Origin: Martinezella lusitana | GTDB taxonomy: Bacteria > Pseudomonadota > Alphaproteobacteria > Rhizobiales > Rhizobiaceae | DNA: 64,000 nt | Assembly (NCBI RefSeq): GCF_014207095.1 | Contig: NZ_JACHBG010000011.1 | Coordinates: 101,411 to 165,410, forward strand | Reading direction: 5' to 3' | The notes under the pieces: model-generated | The model's database searches: none | The model's input: the letters and a program-made list of their open reading frames with translations, nothing else | What the model was told of the DNA's origin: nothing | Part shown: in pieces, positions 1 through 9,431 of the stretch | Layout: every line of letters begins with the position of its first letter | Numbering within the stretch: position 1 is the first letter of the stretch | Program-made: the position numbers and the translations under genes

Positions 1-656
1 AAAGTACCGGGTGATTTCGCGGTTCATTTCTGGGCTGATTTGCTGTTCCGACGGCGAACGCTTCTCTAGGTGACGGTGAGCAGGAGTTTCTATGGCTTGC
101 TGCTGTCCCGCCGAATTGATCGCACAACCCAGGTCCCTATCGAGCTCCATGCCATCACCGATTGCTGCCAAATGGTCCAGAGCGCTTCAACTGAAAACTA
201 GCCCCAATGCACTGACGGGATGCGCGGGTGGATCAAGTCGAAAGATGTCTCGTTGCAAGCCTTCGTAAAGCCTAGCTGTCAAAGGAAGGCAAATGATGGC
301 CACATGCATCACCCGCGCACGACCATATTGAATGAGCTGCAGACAAGACCGCTCCATCCGACACTCGACAGTTGCTGCCACACCTGCACGCCATCAGGCG
401 TGCGATCGCGGGTTTAGCGGGTATGGTCTCAGCGCTCTGGAAATCCGCCGGTTCGCAAGTCGCCAGCGACTGGAATTATATAAATGGTGGTTTGCTCTTG
501 AAAGGATTGGAACAGTTGGTATGCATTTAGCGCAGAAGCTAAACCATTAGTGCAAGAGCTTCTTTAAAAGTCAGATTGACGTCGCGGAGGCCGCGGCGTG
601 TTTTCAGCAAACAATTGAAAGAAGCTGTGATATGTGGGCCATTGGGAGTCGCGGGG
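1..656. other. Region without a recognisable gene
   Basis: A short open frame runs in from the left edge on the + strand and stops at 64-66 (22 codons, not recognised). The rest holds only short overlapping open frames without family resemblance. It lies downstream of the response regulator gene; no clear terminator was seen. Confidence 0.4.
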
Positions 657-1031
657 CTAAAGGGAGCGAACCACCTCCACAAGGCGCTTCATGTCGGTTG
701 GCTTCCCGAGATTGAGAACTTTGGCCAAAACATCGTGCCTGGCAAGTTCCGCCGCATCGCTTGCGGTAGCAAGGATGAACGGCACGTCCCATGACGTCAG
801 GAGCTGAGCGACGGGCGTAACTTTCTCGTGACCGAGCGTGACATCGAGCACCGCTGCATCCGGACGTTGCTTGGCCAAAAGATCAAGCGCTTGATTGACC
901 GAGCTTGCCGGGCCGAGCACCCGGAAGCCCCCATGCGTCAGCGCACTCTCAAGCTCCATAGCGATCAAGAATTCGTCCTCAACCACAAGAACGACCCTAT
1001 ACGCAACTTCGCCTTTTTCAGGTTTGGACAT
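657..1031 (-). CDS. Single-domain response regulator (receiver only)
   Basis: Receiver (CheY-like) domain of 124 residues with no output domain. Acidic pocket residues E18, D19 and E20 lie in the first strand; the phosphoacceptor is D63 in VLDVTLG; conserved T89 and K110 (LGKP) follow. The start at 1031 (MSKPEK) is preferred because it overlaps the 3' end of the upstream kinase gene by 14 bp, which suggests translational coupling; a longer frame to 1103 exists. It probably takes phosphate from the adjacent HWE kinase. With no DNA-binding domain it would act through protein contacts or as a phosphate sink; this last point is inference. Confidence 0.85.
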   Translation of the reverse strand: MSKPEKGEVAYRVVLVVEDEFLIAMELESALTHGGFRVLGPASSVNQALDLLAKQRPDAAVLDVTLGHEKVTPVAQLLTSWDVPFILATASDAAELARHDVLAKVLNLGKPTDMKRLVEVVRSL

Positions 1032-2013
1032 GAGGTTCCCAAGGGAGTTTGACTGTAACAACCAAACCCTCTGGGTCGAAGTTAAGTTCCACAGTACCGC
1101 CAAGATGTCGGCAGGTGCCTTCGATCAGCTCCGTGCCGTACCCTCTTCGCTTTGGCGGCGCGACCGTTGGGCCGCCCGTTTCGCGCCACCGGAATACCAA
1201 GTGCGGACGGTTCTCGGATCCGCCCTCCTGTAACCATCCGACATGCAATGCGCCGGATGGAGCGGAAAGCGCACCGTATTTCAACGCATTGGTTGCCAAT
1301 TCGTGGAACATCATACTGATTGGCACGATCTTCGAACCTGGGATCTGCATGGCAGTCCCCTCGCAATGGAGACGGCTCACTCCAGAATCGCTGACCGTTC
1401 GCCGCAGCAGGGTTTCAAAATCGGTCGCTTCATTGACGGCGGCAATCTCCTGCGCACGAAGAGTGACCTCGAGGCGCCCCAGAAAGCGGTTGCGGTAGTC
1501 GATGCCTGTTAGGCCCTCCGCATCCATTCGCATCGCGAGGGATCGCACCACCGCGAAAAGGTTTCTCATGCGGTGCCGCGTCTCCGCGATGATGAAATCC
1601 TTCTCGGCGTCGCGGCGCTGCCTTTCGGTCACATCGTCGAAGATGACAAGGATGTTGGTGCTATTGTCATCCGTATGGACGAGACGGCGTGCATCGACGA
1701 GAAAGGTACGCTGGCCGATCGCCGGGAAGTTATGCATCACCTCGAAACCGATAATGGCCGCGGCCTTTGGGATGACCTCGTCGATGAGCCGCCGAAGCTC
1801 GGCGATATCCCACTGGCCGTTGCCCAGGTCAAAAAGACTGTTGCCAAGAATATCCTCTCGTTCGACCTTGAATGTTTCAAGAAATGCATTGTTCACCGTG
1901 GAGACGCACAGGTTCTGGTCAAGGACAACGATCGGCTGGGTCATTGTATCGACCACGCCCTGCGCCTGGGCATGCCCGCTTCGCAACAGGCGGTATAGAT
2001 CTTCCAGCATCAT
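1018..2013 (-). CDS. PAS domain HWE-family sensor histidine kinase
   Basis: Cytoplasmic kinase of 331 residues. An N-terminal PAS domain (about residues 18-130) is followed by the HWE dimerisation/phosphoacceptor helix with H147 (ETRHRMRNLF), an N-box helix with H237 (HELATNALKYG) and the diagnostic W276-x-E278 (FRWRETGG), then the G-box (GYGTELI). HWE kinases are typical of rhizobia and often sense light or general stress. The frame stays open to 2550, but residues before 2013 include antisense translation of IS6 debris, so I start at the MM pair at 2013/2010. It overlaps the response regulator by 14 bp. No membrane segment is seen. The sensed signal is unknown. Confidence 0.88.
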   Translation of the reverse strand: MMLEDLYRLLRSGHAQAQGVVDTMTQPIVVLDQNLCVSTVNNAFLETFKVEREDILGNSLFDLGNGQWDIAELRRLIDEVIPKAAAIIGFEVMHNFPAIGQRTFLVDARRLVHTDDNSTNILVIFDDVTERQRRDAEKDFIIAETRHRMRNLFAVVRSLAMRMDAEGLTGIDYRNRFLGRLEVTLRAQEIAAVNEATDFETLLRRTVSDSGVSRLHCEGTAMQIPGSKIVPISMMFHELATNALKYGALSAPSGALHVGWLQEGGSENRPHLVFRWRETGGPTVAPPKRRGYGTELIEGTCRHLGGTVELNFDPEGLVVTVKLPWEPHVQT

Positions 2014-2349
2014 ACCGACCCCTCCAATTGAACATCGCCAGCGAGTTGCGTTTCCACCTGAACTATTGGGAGACCGAGCGCCGGCAAGACTGCTGATCTC
2101 GGAGGCTTCGCCAAAGTGCTTTACCAATGACGCTGCTCTGCGAACCTCCTTGGCGGCCATTATACTCCCGTTCGATTGACTTTGGATCGGGGTCATGGCG
2201 ATCGTCACAAAATTGATATTGCCACCAAACCTTCTCCACTGGTCTGCAGCAGTACTTGGTTGTAGATGAGCGTGGGGTCTTCGCGCCGATATCTGCAATG
2301 GTGCTATCACATAAACCGGCGTCGGTGCGTGGCGCGTAGAGATGGTGGA

Positions 2350-2714
2350 ATGAAGCGTCCCACCATCGGCTGCAAGCGTCATCGTTTGCCGCAACAGATC
2401 ATTGCCCATACGGTCTGGTTGTACTTTCAGTTTCCGCTGAACCTGCCTGGTCGAGGAATTACGGCTGGACGAAAGCCGCGAGGCGAGCACCGATCCGACA
2501 AGGGTCTGAACAATCGAGCGGAAAATTCTCATCTGCCGCTGCGAAACCAAGAATGCACGATGCAGGGTTTCCGATCAGTTGGTCGCTTGCAGCGGTTCGT
2601 TTCGATCCTCTCGGCGCTTCGAAAGCTCTCCGTCATCCCGCGTCCCAAGCAATCCGCCCAGCCACTCGCAGTCACTGCATCCACGCTATAGCGCTTTGGA
2701 AAGCCGTGACCGGC
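2350..2714 (+). pseudogene. IS6-family transposase remnant, catalytic core deleted
   Basis: The translation starts like an IS6-family transposase N-terminus (KRHRLPQQIIAHTVWLYF) and then jumps to the family C-terminus (HRSDKGLNNRAENSHLPL followed by MQGFRSVGRLQRFVS). The DDE catalytic region between them is missing, though a frame of about 114 codons (to 2691) is kept across the junction. It cannot encode an active transposase. The architecture matches the shortened element at 49780-50226. Confidence 0.75.
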
Positions 2715-2753
2715 GCCGTTGCCTGATCTCAGCGACGCGAGGCAGCAGTTCGA

Positions 2754-3062
2754 TCATCGCTCGATAAGCTGACAACTCCCGTGCTGGACTTGAAGACCTA
2801 AGCAAACCCTCCTGCCATCCCGGTTACAGTCGCGATTGCGAACGTCCGAGAGTGAGGGCCGTTTGGGTGTCAATCGGCGCGGAATGTTGATCAACCCATT
2901 CTTATCGACAAAGGTTCGCGATTTGCTCGCATTTCCTTTCGCAGGGCCGAGATTCCTATATGTTGACAATGTGCCTGCGTCTTTAAGGGGAAGACTGCTG
3001 CACCCGGCCATCGCAATTGCCAAGGGCGGGATAAAAAGGAAAGCTGCCTTGAAATTCATCAT
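2754..3062 (-). pseudogene. Truncated DUF3313-type lipoprotein
   Basis: The start (MM at 3062/3059) gives a signal peptide with a lipobox (AIAMAGCSSL; lipidated Cys), then PLKDAGTLSTYRNLGPAKG and KSRTFVD, which resemble the N-terminus of DUF3313 outer-membrane lipoproteins. After about residue 60 the family resemblance ends and the frame runs on into debris near the IS6 remnant. I read it as the 5' part of a lipoprotein gene cut by rearrangement. It might still yield a short lipoprotein. Confidence 0.5.
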
Positions 3063-3209
3063 CGGCCCCACTTGCGCCGAGGATGGTAAACAGGTCCCAA
3101 TATAGTCAAATTCAGCTCCATTCGCTTCGCTACGACTGTCGAATGATGGAAACAATTTAACCTCTGACCATTGTGATAGTCTGACCTTGCGTCTCAGTCG
3201 CATTCTCCT

Positions 3210-3417
3210 GCGGCGGGCGCATGTATTGCAGCGCTTTCAGTCGTACTTCATGGCCCAGCTTCGTCATCGCGCGCGCCCAGCAATGAGCACTCGAACCAGC
3301 CTCAGTCACGACAACCGAAGCGTCCTGCTCGGCCATAAAGCTGAGAAAATGCCGCCTGAATAGCTTCCGCCGGAAGTTGATCTCAATCCGATGTGAGTCT
3401 CGGGCGAAGTGCGCCAA
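3210..3417 (-). pseudogene. IS110-family transposase N-terminal fragment
   Basis: Residues such as FRRKLFRRHFLSFMAEQ, SAHCWARAMTKLGHEV and LKALQYMRP match the RuvC-like N-terminal region of IS110-family (DEDD) transposases, where the usual sequence continues to VKRQKNDAADAEA. That continuation is lost and the frame degenerates after 3210. Only a fragment is left. Confidence 0.65.
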
Positions 3418-4000
3418 TACCGGATATTCAGTGGGAGCGCCTCCATGACCGCACGGGAACCCGCGTCGCTTGAGGTGTCAGTGCCGAGCGAGGCGGTGAG
3501 CTTGTATGCGCCTAACGCCTCGGCATCGCTGCAGGAGTTCGGCGGCCTCCTCCAGCGCGCCTTCATCGGGCTACTGCTGTCGGAGTGTCATGACTGCAAC
3601 TTCCCCCGTTTTACAAGTGTAACCATCGCAATGCACTTGATGTTACGTACGGATCTCAATTCGTTGGTGCACTGAATCCTTTGGATCGCGGATGCCCGTT
3701 TCACTAACACCCGGACAGGTCGTCGTGATCAAGCTTCACCCATCTGGTTAGCACTTACCGATTTTGCTTTCGCCGTCGCTGGTGAAGCGGTCGAGAATGG
3801 CGCGGGTTATTCATGCTCGTAGCACATGAGCCACCCACGTCTTGTGCAAATTCTATCGGACACGGTGCGAAGTTTTCGAATTCGCGCGCAGCACCATTAC
3901 TCCTACCAATCCGTCTGAAGCAGGCTGCTGGGTGTTCAAACTCCCCTGGGACACCGAGACCACGTCAGCTAGTCCACATCGAACGCCGACGGAGAGAAAC
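3418..4000. other. Intergenic region, no gene seen
   Basis: About 580 bp between the IS110 fragment and the MFS gene. Only short overlapping frames without recognisable similarity are present. It should contain the promoter of the MFS gene; no convincing operator was identified. Confidence 0.35.
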
Positions 4001-5158
4001 ATGTCGAGACCGGCCACCCCACTTCTGATCCTCGTTGCCGTCCTTTTGGCAGCAAACGGCATCCTCGCAACCTCCCTGCCGCTTGGCTGGGCGAGAGATG
4101 GACTCTCGTCGCGGACAATTGCGCTATTTGGAGCTTGCCTTTATACGGGTGTACTTCTCGGAGGACTGGTCGGGCGATCGCTCGTCACGCGGATGGGGTG
4201 CCGGCGCAGCTTCATAATTTTCATTGCCATCTTCGCTGCGATGAACGCGTCATTTCTACTTCCGGGGCATCCTGTCCTTTTTGCCGCTGCTCGCATCGGC
4301 GCCGGCGCTGCGATAGCGGGACTGTATTTGCTCATTGAAAGCAGGATGAACACGATTGCCGCGCCAGCCCATCGGCAGCGGTTGCTGGCACTGTACATGA
4401 TCATCTTCTATGCCGCTCAGGCAACCGGCTCGGCTATTGCCGGCCTGATCCCCACAATTTCATTGTTGAGTGCGCTGGCGCTGATTGTCTCCTGCATGTT
4501 TTGGTGGAGCAGCTTCCCATCAAAACCTGCCATGATGGCAACGGCGCCGGTTGGTGCTACCCGCGATCTTGTTGCGTTGCTCAAGAGTTCGTCGGCGGCA
4601 TTGGCCGTCGGACTGGCGGCCGGCATCAGCCTTAGTTGTTTCTACGGGATGGGTCCGCTCTTTGCGGCAGCAGCCCTGAAAGATGGTTCTCTTGCCGGAA
4701 TATTCATGGCGATGGCGATGATCGGCGGGATGCTGGGCCTCGCGGTGACCGGTGGCGTCTCCGATCGCCTTGGTACCGGAACCAGCCTTTCGACCGCCTT
4801 GTTGGCGACGGCAATGACTTCCTTCATGCTTGCCGCGAGCATAGATCGCAGCACCAGTTGTATCATGATCATTGCCATGCTGTTCGGCGCATCAGCGTTC
4901 AGTCTCTATCCGCTCGGTTCCGCGGCAATGAACGCAGCTGCGCCTGCAGCACAGCGGATCACTGCCAACGCCGTGTTCATTGTCACAACGGGGTTGGGAG
5001 GCATGGCCGGGCCGCTGGTCGCCAATTCCCTTCCACGCGCTGTGGCTACACAGGCCCCGTTTCTGGTCATTGGTGCTGCGACACTTATCGGAAGCCTGTT
5101 CGTTCTGGTTCGCCTGTTCGTTACACCTGCCGGCACGTCGAAGTCTTGTCACAACTGA
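4001..5158 (+). CDS. MFS transporter (YcaD-like)
   Basis: Major facilitator transporter of 385 residues with about 12 hydrophobic segments. The start at 4001 (MSRPATPLL) follows a GGAGAG ribosome site; the open frame extends further upstream without hydrophobic character. The stretch LYLLIESRMNTIAAPAHRQRLLALYMIIFYAAQ resembles the YcaD/MFS_1 subgroup, which has an I/V-E-S motif after TM4. The substrate cannot be read from sequence. It converges on the LysR gene at 5199, which is divergent from an isochorismatase-type hydrolase, so the three may form one locus; that link is inference. Confidence 0.85.
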   Translation: MSRPATPLLILVAVLLAANGILATSLPLGWARDGLSSRTIALFGACLYTGVLLGGLVGRSLVTRMGCRRSFIIFIAIFAAMNASFLLPGHPVLFAAARIGAGAAIAGLYLLIESRMNTIAAPAHRQRLLALYMIIFYAAQATGSAIAGLIPTISLLSALALIVSCMFWWSSFPSKPAMMATAPVGATRDLVALLKSSSAALAVGLAAGISLSCFYGMGPLFAAAALKDGSLAGIFMAMAMIGGMLGLAVTGGVSDRLGTGTSLSTALLATAMTSFMLAASIDRSTSCIMIIAMLFGASAFSLYPLGSAAMNAAAPAAQRITANAVFIVTTGLGGMAGPLVANSLPRAVATQAPFLVIGAATLIGSLFVLVRLFVTPAGTSKSCHN

Positions 5159-5198
5159 ACATGGGGGCGCCAATGCTGTGGCGACTCCTGCCGGCCCA

Positions 5199-6092
5199 TT
5201 ACGGCATCTGGTTTCTTGTACTGCGCTCGAACATATCGATGAGATGATCCGCAACCAACCGAACTCTGGGAATCCGAGCAATATCAGGCCGCATGATTAA
5301 CCACAGCTCGCGTGGCGGCGGAGCCTCTCCCATGTCGAGAGCAACGAGATCTTGCCTGGAGTGCGCCAGCCAATCGGGTAGCAGCGCTACGCCATATCCA
5401 CTGGCCGCCGCCGCAGCCTGCGCCGTCTGGCTATTACTGCGCAGTGCGAACCGTCGCCCGGAAAACCTGCGCTTGACCCAGGCTGCTTCAGGCACGGATT
5501 CGCTGTCGACATCGAAGCCGATGAAGATCGGCGTCTCGCCCGCAGCGACGCGGGCGGCATAGGCATGCGAAGCGTAGAATCCATACTCGAGCGTCGCGAC
5601 ACGGCGGGTTAGCAACTCCCCCTTGGCAGGTCGTCCCAAGCGGAGAGCCAAATCTGCTTCGCGCCGGGCAAGGCTCAGGTTTCGGGAATCTGCAATGAGT
5701 TCGATGTCGAGCTGCGGGTGTGCCCTCAGCAATTGCCCCAGACGTTCGGCGATAAAGCCGTCGGCTAGGCTTCGAACAACGGTTATGCGAACGAGCCCGG
5801 CGGTTGCCGTGCCGGCCTCAAGGCGCCTGAATGCCGCAGATGCCGCCTCTTCCATGACAATGGTTTCGTCAAGCACGGCGCGACCGGCCTCGTTCAGAAC
5901 AAAGCCCTCTGGACGGCGTTCGAACAGCGGCTGTCCGAACACGCTTTCCAGACTTGCCAGACGGCGCGACACCGTTGCGTGATTGACGCGCAAGGCTCGA
6001 GCCGTCGCGCTCAATGTGCCGTGACGGACGAGCGCCACAAAATACCGGACATCTTCCCAATCGAGCGATGCTGTGCGTTTTTTGTCGGTCAT
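5199..6092 (-). CDS. LysR-family transcriptional regulator
   Basis: 297 residues: winged HTH at the N-terminus (LDWEDVRYFVALVRHGTLSATARAL, then NHATVSRRLASLE) and a LysR effector domain behind it. The ATG at 6092 is chosen over an in-frame TTG at 6122. It is transcribed away from the isochorismatase-type gene at 6169, with 76 bp between the starts. That is the classic layout for a LysR protein controlling its divergent neighbour. The effector is unknown. Confidence 0.88.
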   Translation of the reverse strand: MTDKKRTASLDWEDVRYFVALVRHGTLSATARALRVNHATVSRRLASLESVFGQPLFERRPEGFVLNEAGRAVLDETIVMEEAASAAFRRLEAGTATAGLVRITVVRSLADGFIAERLGQLLRAHPQLDIELIADSRNLSLARREADLALRLGRPAKGELLTRRVATLEYGFYASHAYAARVAAGETPIFIGFDVDSESVPEAAWVKRRFSGRRFALRSNSQTAQAAAAASGYGVALLPDWLAHSRQDLVALDMGEAPPPRELWLIMRPDIARIPRVRLVADHLIDMFERSTRNQMP

Positions 6093-6168
6093 TGAGAATA
6101 GATACTGAATTATCGCACGCAAGGGAACGGGCTATTTAAACGGGGCATTCAAACCGATGGAGACCCCA

Positions 6169-6786
6169 ATGACGACCCTTCCAAAGACCCTGCTTCAGAT
6201 TGCCGGAGCGTCCCTCACTCCGAGCCCTCTTGATCGTTCTGCTCTTATTTTGATCGACCACCAGCTCGAATATGTCACCGGCGCCATTCCCTTGTCCGGG
6301 ATAGAAGCCGCCATCGCCGAAGCGGCAAAGCTGCTCGATCTGGCACGCACCTACCATGTCCCGGTCTTTCATGTCGTCCATCATGGGCGGCCTGGGGCTG
6401 CAGCCTTCGACCCGCAAGGACCTTATACGGCAATTATGCCCGAGCTGTTGCCGATCGAGAATGAGAAGGTGGTGATCAAGTCGCTCCCGAATGCCTTTGC
6501 CGGCACCAATCTGCATCATCTAATTCAAGAGGTCGGCCGCAAGGAGTTGATTATCGCGGGCTTCGCGACACATATGTGTGTAAGCACCACGACGCGGGCG
6601 GCCCTTGATCTCGGTTACCGTAATACGGTCGTCGCCAATGCAACTGCTTCACGCGACCTGCCGCTCGTTGATGGAAAGGGCGTGATCCCGGCCGAGATCG
6701 TTCGCCAGACAGCCCTGGCCGAACTCGCCGACCGCTTCGCTATCATTGTGCCGGACACCGCCACCCTGTCGGGCAGAGGCGTGTGA
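6169..6786 (+). CDS. Isochorismatase-family cysteine hydrolase
   Basis: 205 residues, the normal length. The likely catalytic triad is visible: D30 (LILIDHQLEYV), K104 (VVIKSLPNAF) and C137 (GFATHMCVSTTTRAALDLGY). Family members hydrolyse isochorismate, nicotinamide or other amides; the substrate here is not assignable. The ATG at 6169 is preferred because GGAG lies 6 bp upstream; an ATG at 6157 is in frame. Its own LysR regulator is divergent, and a strong hairpin follows the stop codon, so it appears monocistronic. Confidence 0.88.
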   Translation: MTTLPKTLLQIAGASLTPSPLDRSALILIDHQLEYVTGAIPLSGIEAAIAEAAKLLDLARTYHVPVFHVVHHGRPGAAAFDPQGPYTAIMPELLPIENEKVVIKSLPNAFAGTNLHHLIQEVGRKELIIAGFATHMCVSTTTRAALDLGYRNTVVANATASRDLPLVDGKGVIPAEIVRQTALAELADRFAIIVPDTATLSGRGV

Positions 6787-6795
6787 TCGATAGTA

Positions 6796-6840
6796 GCTGG
6801 CAGCGCTCGGCGCTTTCCTGCGCTGCCAGCGACTTAGTAT
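6796..6840 (+). terminator. Hairpin terminator after the isochorismatase-type gene
   Basis: Perfect 11-bp inverted repeat, GCTGGCAGCGC (6796-6806) and GCGCTGCCAGC (6830-6840), beginning 10 bp after the stop codon. It is followed by a T/A-rich stretch rather than a clean T-run. Confidence 0.6.
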
Positions 6841-7489
6841 ATTTCATCGGTCCGTGCAGTTCTGCCGCGCGACATATGTCGCCGGCCGAAAGCAGGGTTT
6901 AGGCATCTGTACGCTGGTATCACCCATAGGAATGTTGATCACCAATCAAGGCATAAAGTACCTTTATCATGTTCAGCGCCGACCGAAAGAATGGCACATG
7001 GACTGCCACCGCGGCCGGTACCGATGCAAAGGAATGGGGCATTGGATCGGGTATGTCACCTGCCGGCCTCTAAGTCGGCAGTGCTGTTGGTCCGGCAGAA
7101 TTGGTTGCGATTGCAAGTGCGTTGTTTGACGGGGGGCCGGAAGCAAGCGTCACTTCGATATCGCAGAAGAGATACAAACGCCATCTGCAGCGCGGCGGTT
7201 GGTGTATGCGTTGTGCTGGCTGTTGCACTATCGGTTCGGCGGACTGCCCGGTAGCATAAATTATCGCCGAGTTCCGGGTCGTTGCTCAACTGCCTGTTCA
7301 ACCTTAAGGCAGAACGAATGCAGAAAGCGCCGGAGGCTGAAACGAGCCACGAGGCACACTGATCGCGATCGCAAGCTGTTCCCGGCAATTGACTAGTCGC
7401 TCTCCGGGACCTTTACTATGCACACTTGAGCGCGCCACATAGCATAATCTTTCATTGCGCGATCTACGATTGAAAGATCATTGCTCGAT
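6841..7489. other. Intergenic region, no gene seen
   Basis: About 650 bp with only short, unrecognised frames on both strands, becoming AT-rich from about 7430. No IS similarity could be recognised. Confidence 0.35.
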
Positions 7490-7520
7490 TTAATAATCTA
7501 TTAAAACTATGGATTATTAA
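7490..7520. promoter_or_regulatory. AT-rich inverted repeat upstream of the truncated monooxygenase
   Basis: TTAATAATC (7490-7498) is matched by GATTATTAA (7512-7520), a perfect 9-bp dyad, followed at once by GATTAATAAT. It sits just upstream of the ATG at 7529 and looks like an operator or promoter left over from the now decayed gene. Confidence 0.4.
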
Positions 7521-7528
7521 GATTAATA

Positions 7529-7777
7529 ATGCCGATAAGCCTGATGAGAACAAATGTCCTACGCTTGAGCTTCCTCAACAAGCGCCCGATTGATGGACTC
7601 GAGAAAGTACTGCAATGCAGCGTAGCCATTGCCCAACGCGCAAAGGAGCTGGGGGACCGGCGCTTCTGGGTGACGGAGCATCACAGTTCCTCAGCGCTCG
7701 CGGGCTCCTCTCCTGACGTATTACCCCGTGATCTGCCGGTGCGCACAAACCACATCCGCATACCTCGAAAAGCATAG
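7529..7777 (+). pseudogene. Truncated luciferase-like monooxygenase
   Basis: The N-terminal part (LSFLNKRPIDG, AKELGDRRFWVTEHHSSSALAGSSPDVL, then RTNHIRI) matches the first about 75 residues of LLM-class flavin oxidoreductases (MsnO8-like), with the usual W-V-x-E-H-H. The rest of the approximately 330-residue protein is absent. The match to the next segment is already degraded (LPRDLPVRTNHIRIPRKA). The next gene, at 7828, is an intact relative of the wider superfamily. Confidence 0.65.
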
Positions 7778-7827
7778 CCCACACCACCGGCTCCGCCTGG
7801 CGCCTACCGCTACAAAGGAAATTCGCC

Positions 7828-9153
7828 ATGACCCACAATCGCACCCGACGCCTGAAGACACTCACCGGAGCAAGCAGCGTCATTGCTGCGGGAAACGACG
7901 CAAGCTCCCTTGCGGGCATCACACGTGCTGTCGAACTCGCCCGCAAGGCTGAGGCGGAAAAGATCACCGGGCTGTTCACTGCAGACCTGCTCCAGATTGA
8001 TCCAGCCGGACTTGCGGGAACCGCCGGAATTCAGGAGCCGATCGTTGCGCTTGCCGCGTTGAGCCAAGCTACCTCTCACATCGGGCTGGTCGCCACGGTC
8101 TCCACAACCTTTCACCATCCTTACAATCTGGCCCGCCAGATCGGTACGCTCGACCATGTGAGCGGCGGGCGGGCCGGCTGGAACGCCGTAACCTCCTCGG
8201 TCGGCGAAGAGAATTTTGGCGAGACATTGCCAAGCCCGGAGGAGCGTTATGAACGAGCGGCAGAATTCATCGAAATCGTGAACGCACTTTATGATGCCAA
8301 CGAACGCAATGCGACCGAGCGCAAAGTTTCCGGTGCAATCGGTATCGACCCCGCGAAATTCCATCCCATCGACTATCGTGGTAGGCACTTCAAGGTCGAC
8401 GGCCCGCTCAATGTGCCGCCGTTGCCACAGGGGCGCCCCGTACAGTTCCAGGCAGGACAGTCGGAGGCAGGCGTAACCGTCGGCGCGCGATACGCCGAGG
8501 TGGTTTACATCTCGCAACCCAAACTGGAGGATGCCATCGCTTTTGCCACAGAACTGCGGCGGCGGGCGACAAGCTTTGGACGCGCGGTGGGCCTGCCTTT
8601 GATTATGAACTCCTTCCACTCGGTCATTGGCGAGTCGGATGCGGATGTCGCAAGGCGCTTGAAGGAGAGACACGAGCAGATTGACTACGAGCAAGGGCGC
8701 CTGAAATTAGCGGATATGCTTGGCGGTGATCTTGACCTTTCCGAACTGTCGCTCGACAAGCCTTTGCCGGAGACTCTGCTGCCCGAAATTACCAGTATCA
8801 ACCGACGGCGCGGACGCGTGGAAGTCTTCCGACGCTATGCGCGAGAGGGGCTAACCTTGCGGCAACTCATCATCCAGGCACAGGAGACCGGCCATTGGTC
8901 GGCGGCTGGCACGCCGGAGCAGCTTGCCGATGCGATCGAAAAGCGCTTCCGGGCCGGAATTCTCGACGTAGTTTCTCTGCATGGCTTCGGCAATCCCGAC
9001 CAGGAGGACTTGTTGGTGAACGGGTTGCTGCCCGAATTGCGGCGGCGTGCAATTGTCGACACCGACTATGTGGGCGATGACTTTCGCTCGAATCTGGAAC
9101 TACCTGCCTACCCTGCCGCAGGCAACGCGTTGAGTTCCGCCCGACGCGCCTGA
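7828..9153 (+). CDS. NtaA/SnaA/DszA-family FMN-dependent monooxygenase
   Basis: 441 residues, the normal length for two-component flavin monooxygenases that take FMNH2 from a partner reductase. Visible family blocks are EPIVALAALSQATSHIGLVATVSTTFHHPYNLAR, then TLDHVSGGRAGWNAVTS, then RYERAAEFIE, and a C-terminal HGFGNPDQEDLLVNGLLPELRRR. Relatives oxidise nitrilotriacetate, EDTA, dibenzothiophene sulfone or pristinamycin; the substrate here is unknown. AAGGAAA precedes the ATG. No flavin reductase gene is adjacent, so the reductase is expected elsewhere. Confidence 0.88.
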   Translation: MTHNRTRRLKTLTGASSVIAAGNDASSLAGITRAVELARKAEAEKITGLFTADLLQIDPAGLAGTAGIQEPIVALAALSQATSHIGLVATVSTTFHHPYNLARQIGTLDHVSGGRAGWNAVTSSVGEENFGETLPSPEERYERAAEFIEIVNALYDANERNATERKVSGAIGIDPAKFHPIDYRGRHFKVDGPLNVPPLPQGRPVQFQAGQSEAGVTVGARYAEVVYISQPKLEDAIAFATELRRRATSFGRAVGLPLIMNSFHSVIGESDADVARRLKERHEQIDYEQGRLKLADMLGGDLDLSELSLDKPLPETLLPEITSINRRRGRVEVFRRYAREGLTLRQLIIQAQETGHWSAAGTPEQLADAIEKRFRAGILDVVSLHGFGNPDQEDLLVNGLLPELRRRAIVDTDYVGDDFRSNLELPAYPAAGNALSSARRA

Positions 9154-9195
9154 TCTAACCTTACCCTGTTGAGATAATCCATTTTGAAATAGGCT

Positions 9196-9431
9196 ATGAC
9201 GCAACGGCAGATCGAATATCTGAACAACGTCGTTGAAGCCTGTCGTGAAGCGCTGAAACAATTGATCAAATCAGTGAGATGGTTCAAGCATAGAAAACAG
9301 CCTACTCGATAATCGAAGGTTTCGAGATCATACGCACCTGAGGCAAGGGCCAGGCGGCAATCTTCAACCTGACGGGCAATGTCCGTCGAGAAGCACGCAT
9401 TGTTGCGCAAGCTTTCGATATCGGATCGGCG
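9196..9431 (+). pseudogene. IS6-family transposase C-terminal remnant (IS26-like subgroup)
   Basis: A 38-codon frame (QIEYLNNVVEACREALKQLI) followed after a frameshift by SIIEGFEIIR and, past a stop, GKGQAAIFNLTGNVRREAR. Together these reproduce the C-terminal end of IS26-type transposases (KYLNNVIEADHGKLKQLI, then KGQA). At least one frameshift and one stop break it. The upstream catalytic part is gone. Confidence 0.65.

Noticed and set aside
2014..2550. N-terminal extension of the HWE kinase to 510 residues
   Set aside because: The extra residues include antisense translation of the IS6 remnant (IFRSIVQTLVGSVL) and lack domain character; the MM pair at 2013 gives a normal PAS-HWE kinase.
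7810..8694. 294-codon minus-strand frame
   Set aside because: Shadow of the NtaA-type monooxygenase gene, Cys/Arg-rich and without motifs.
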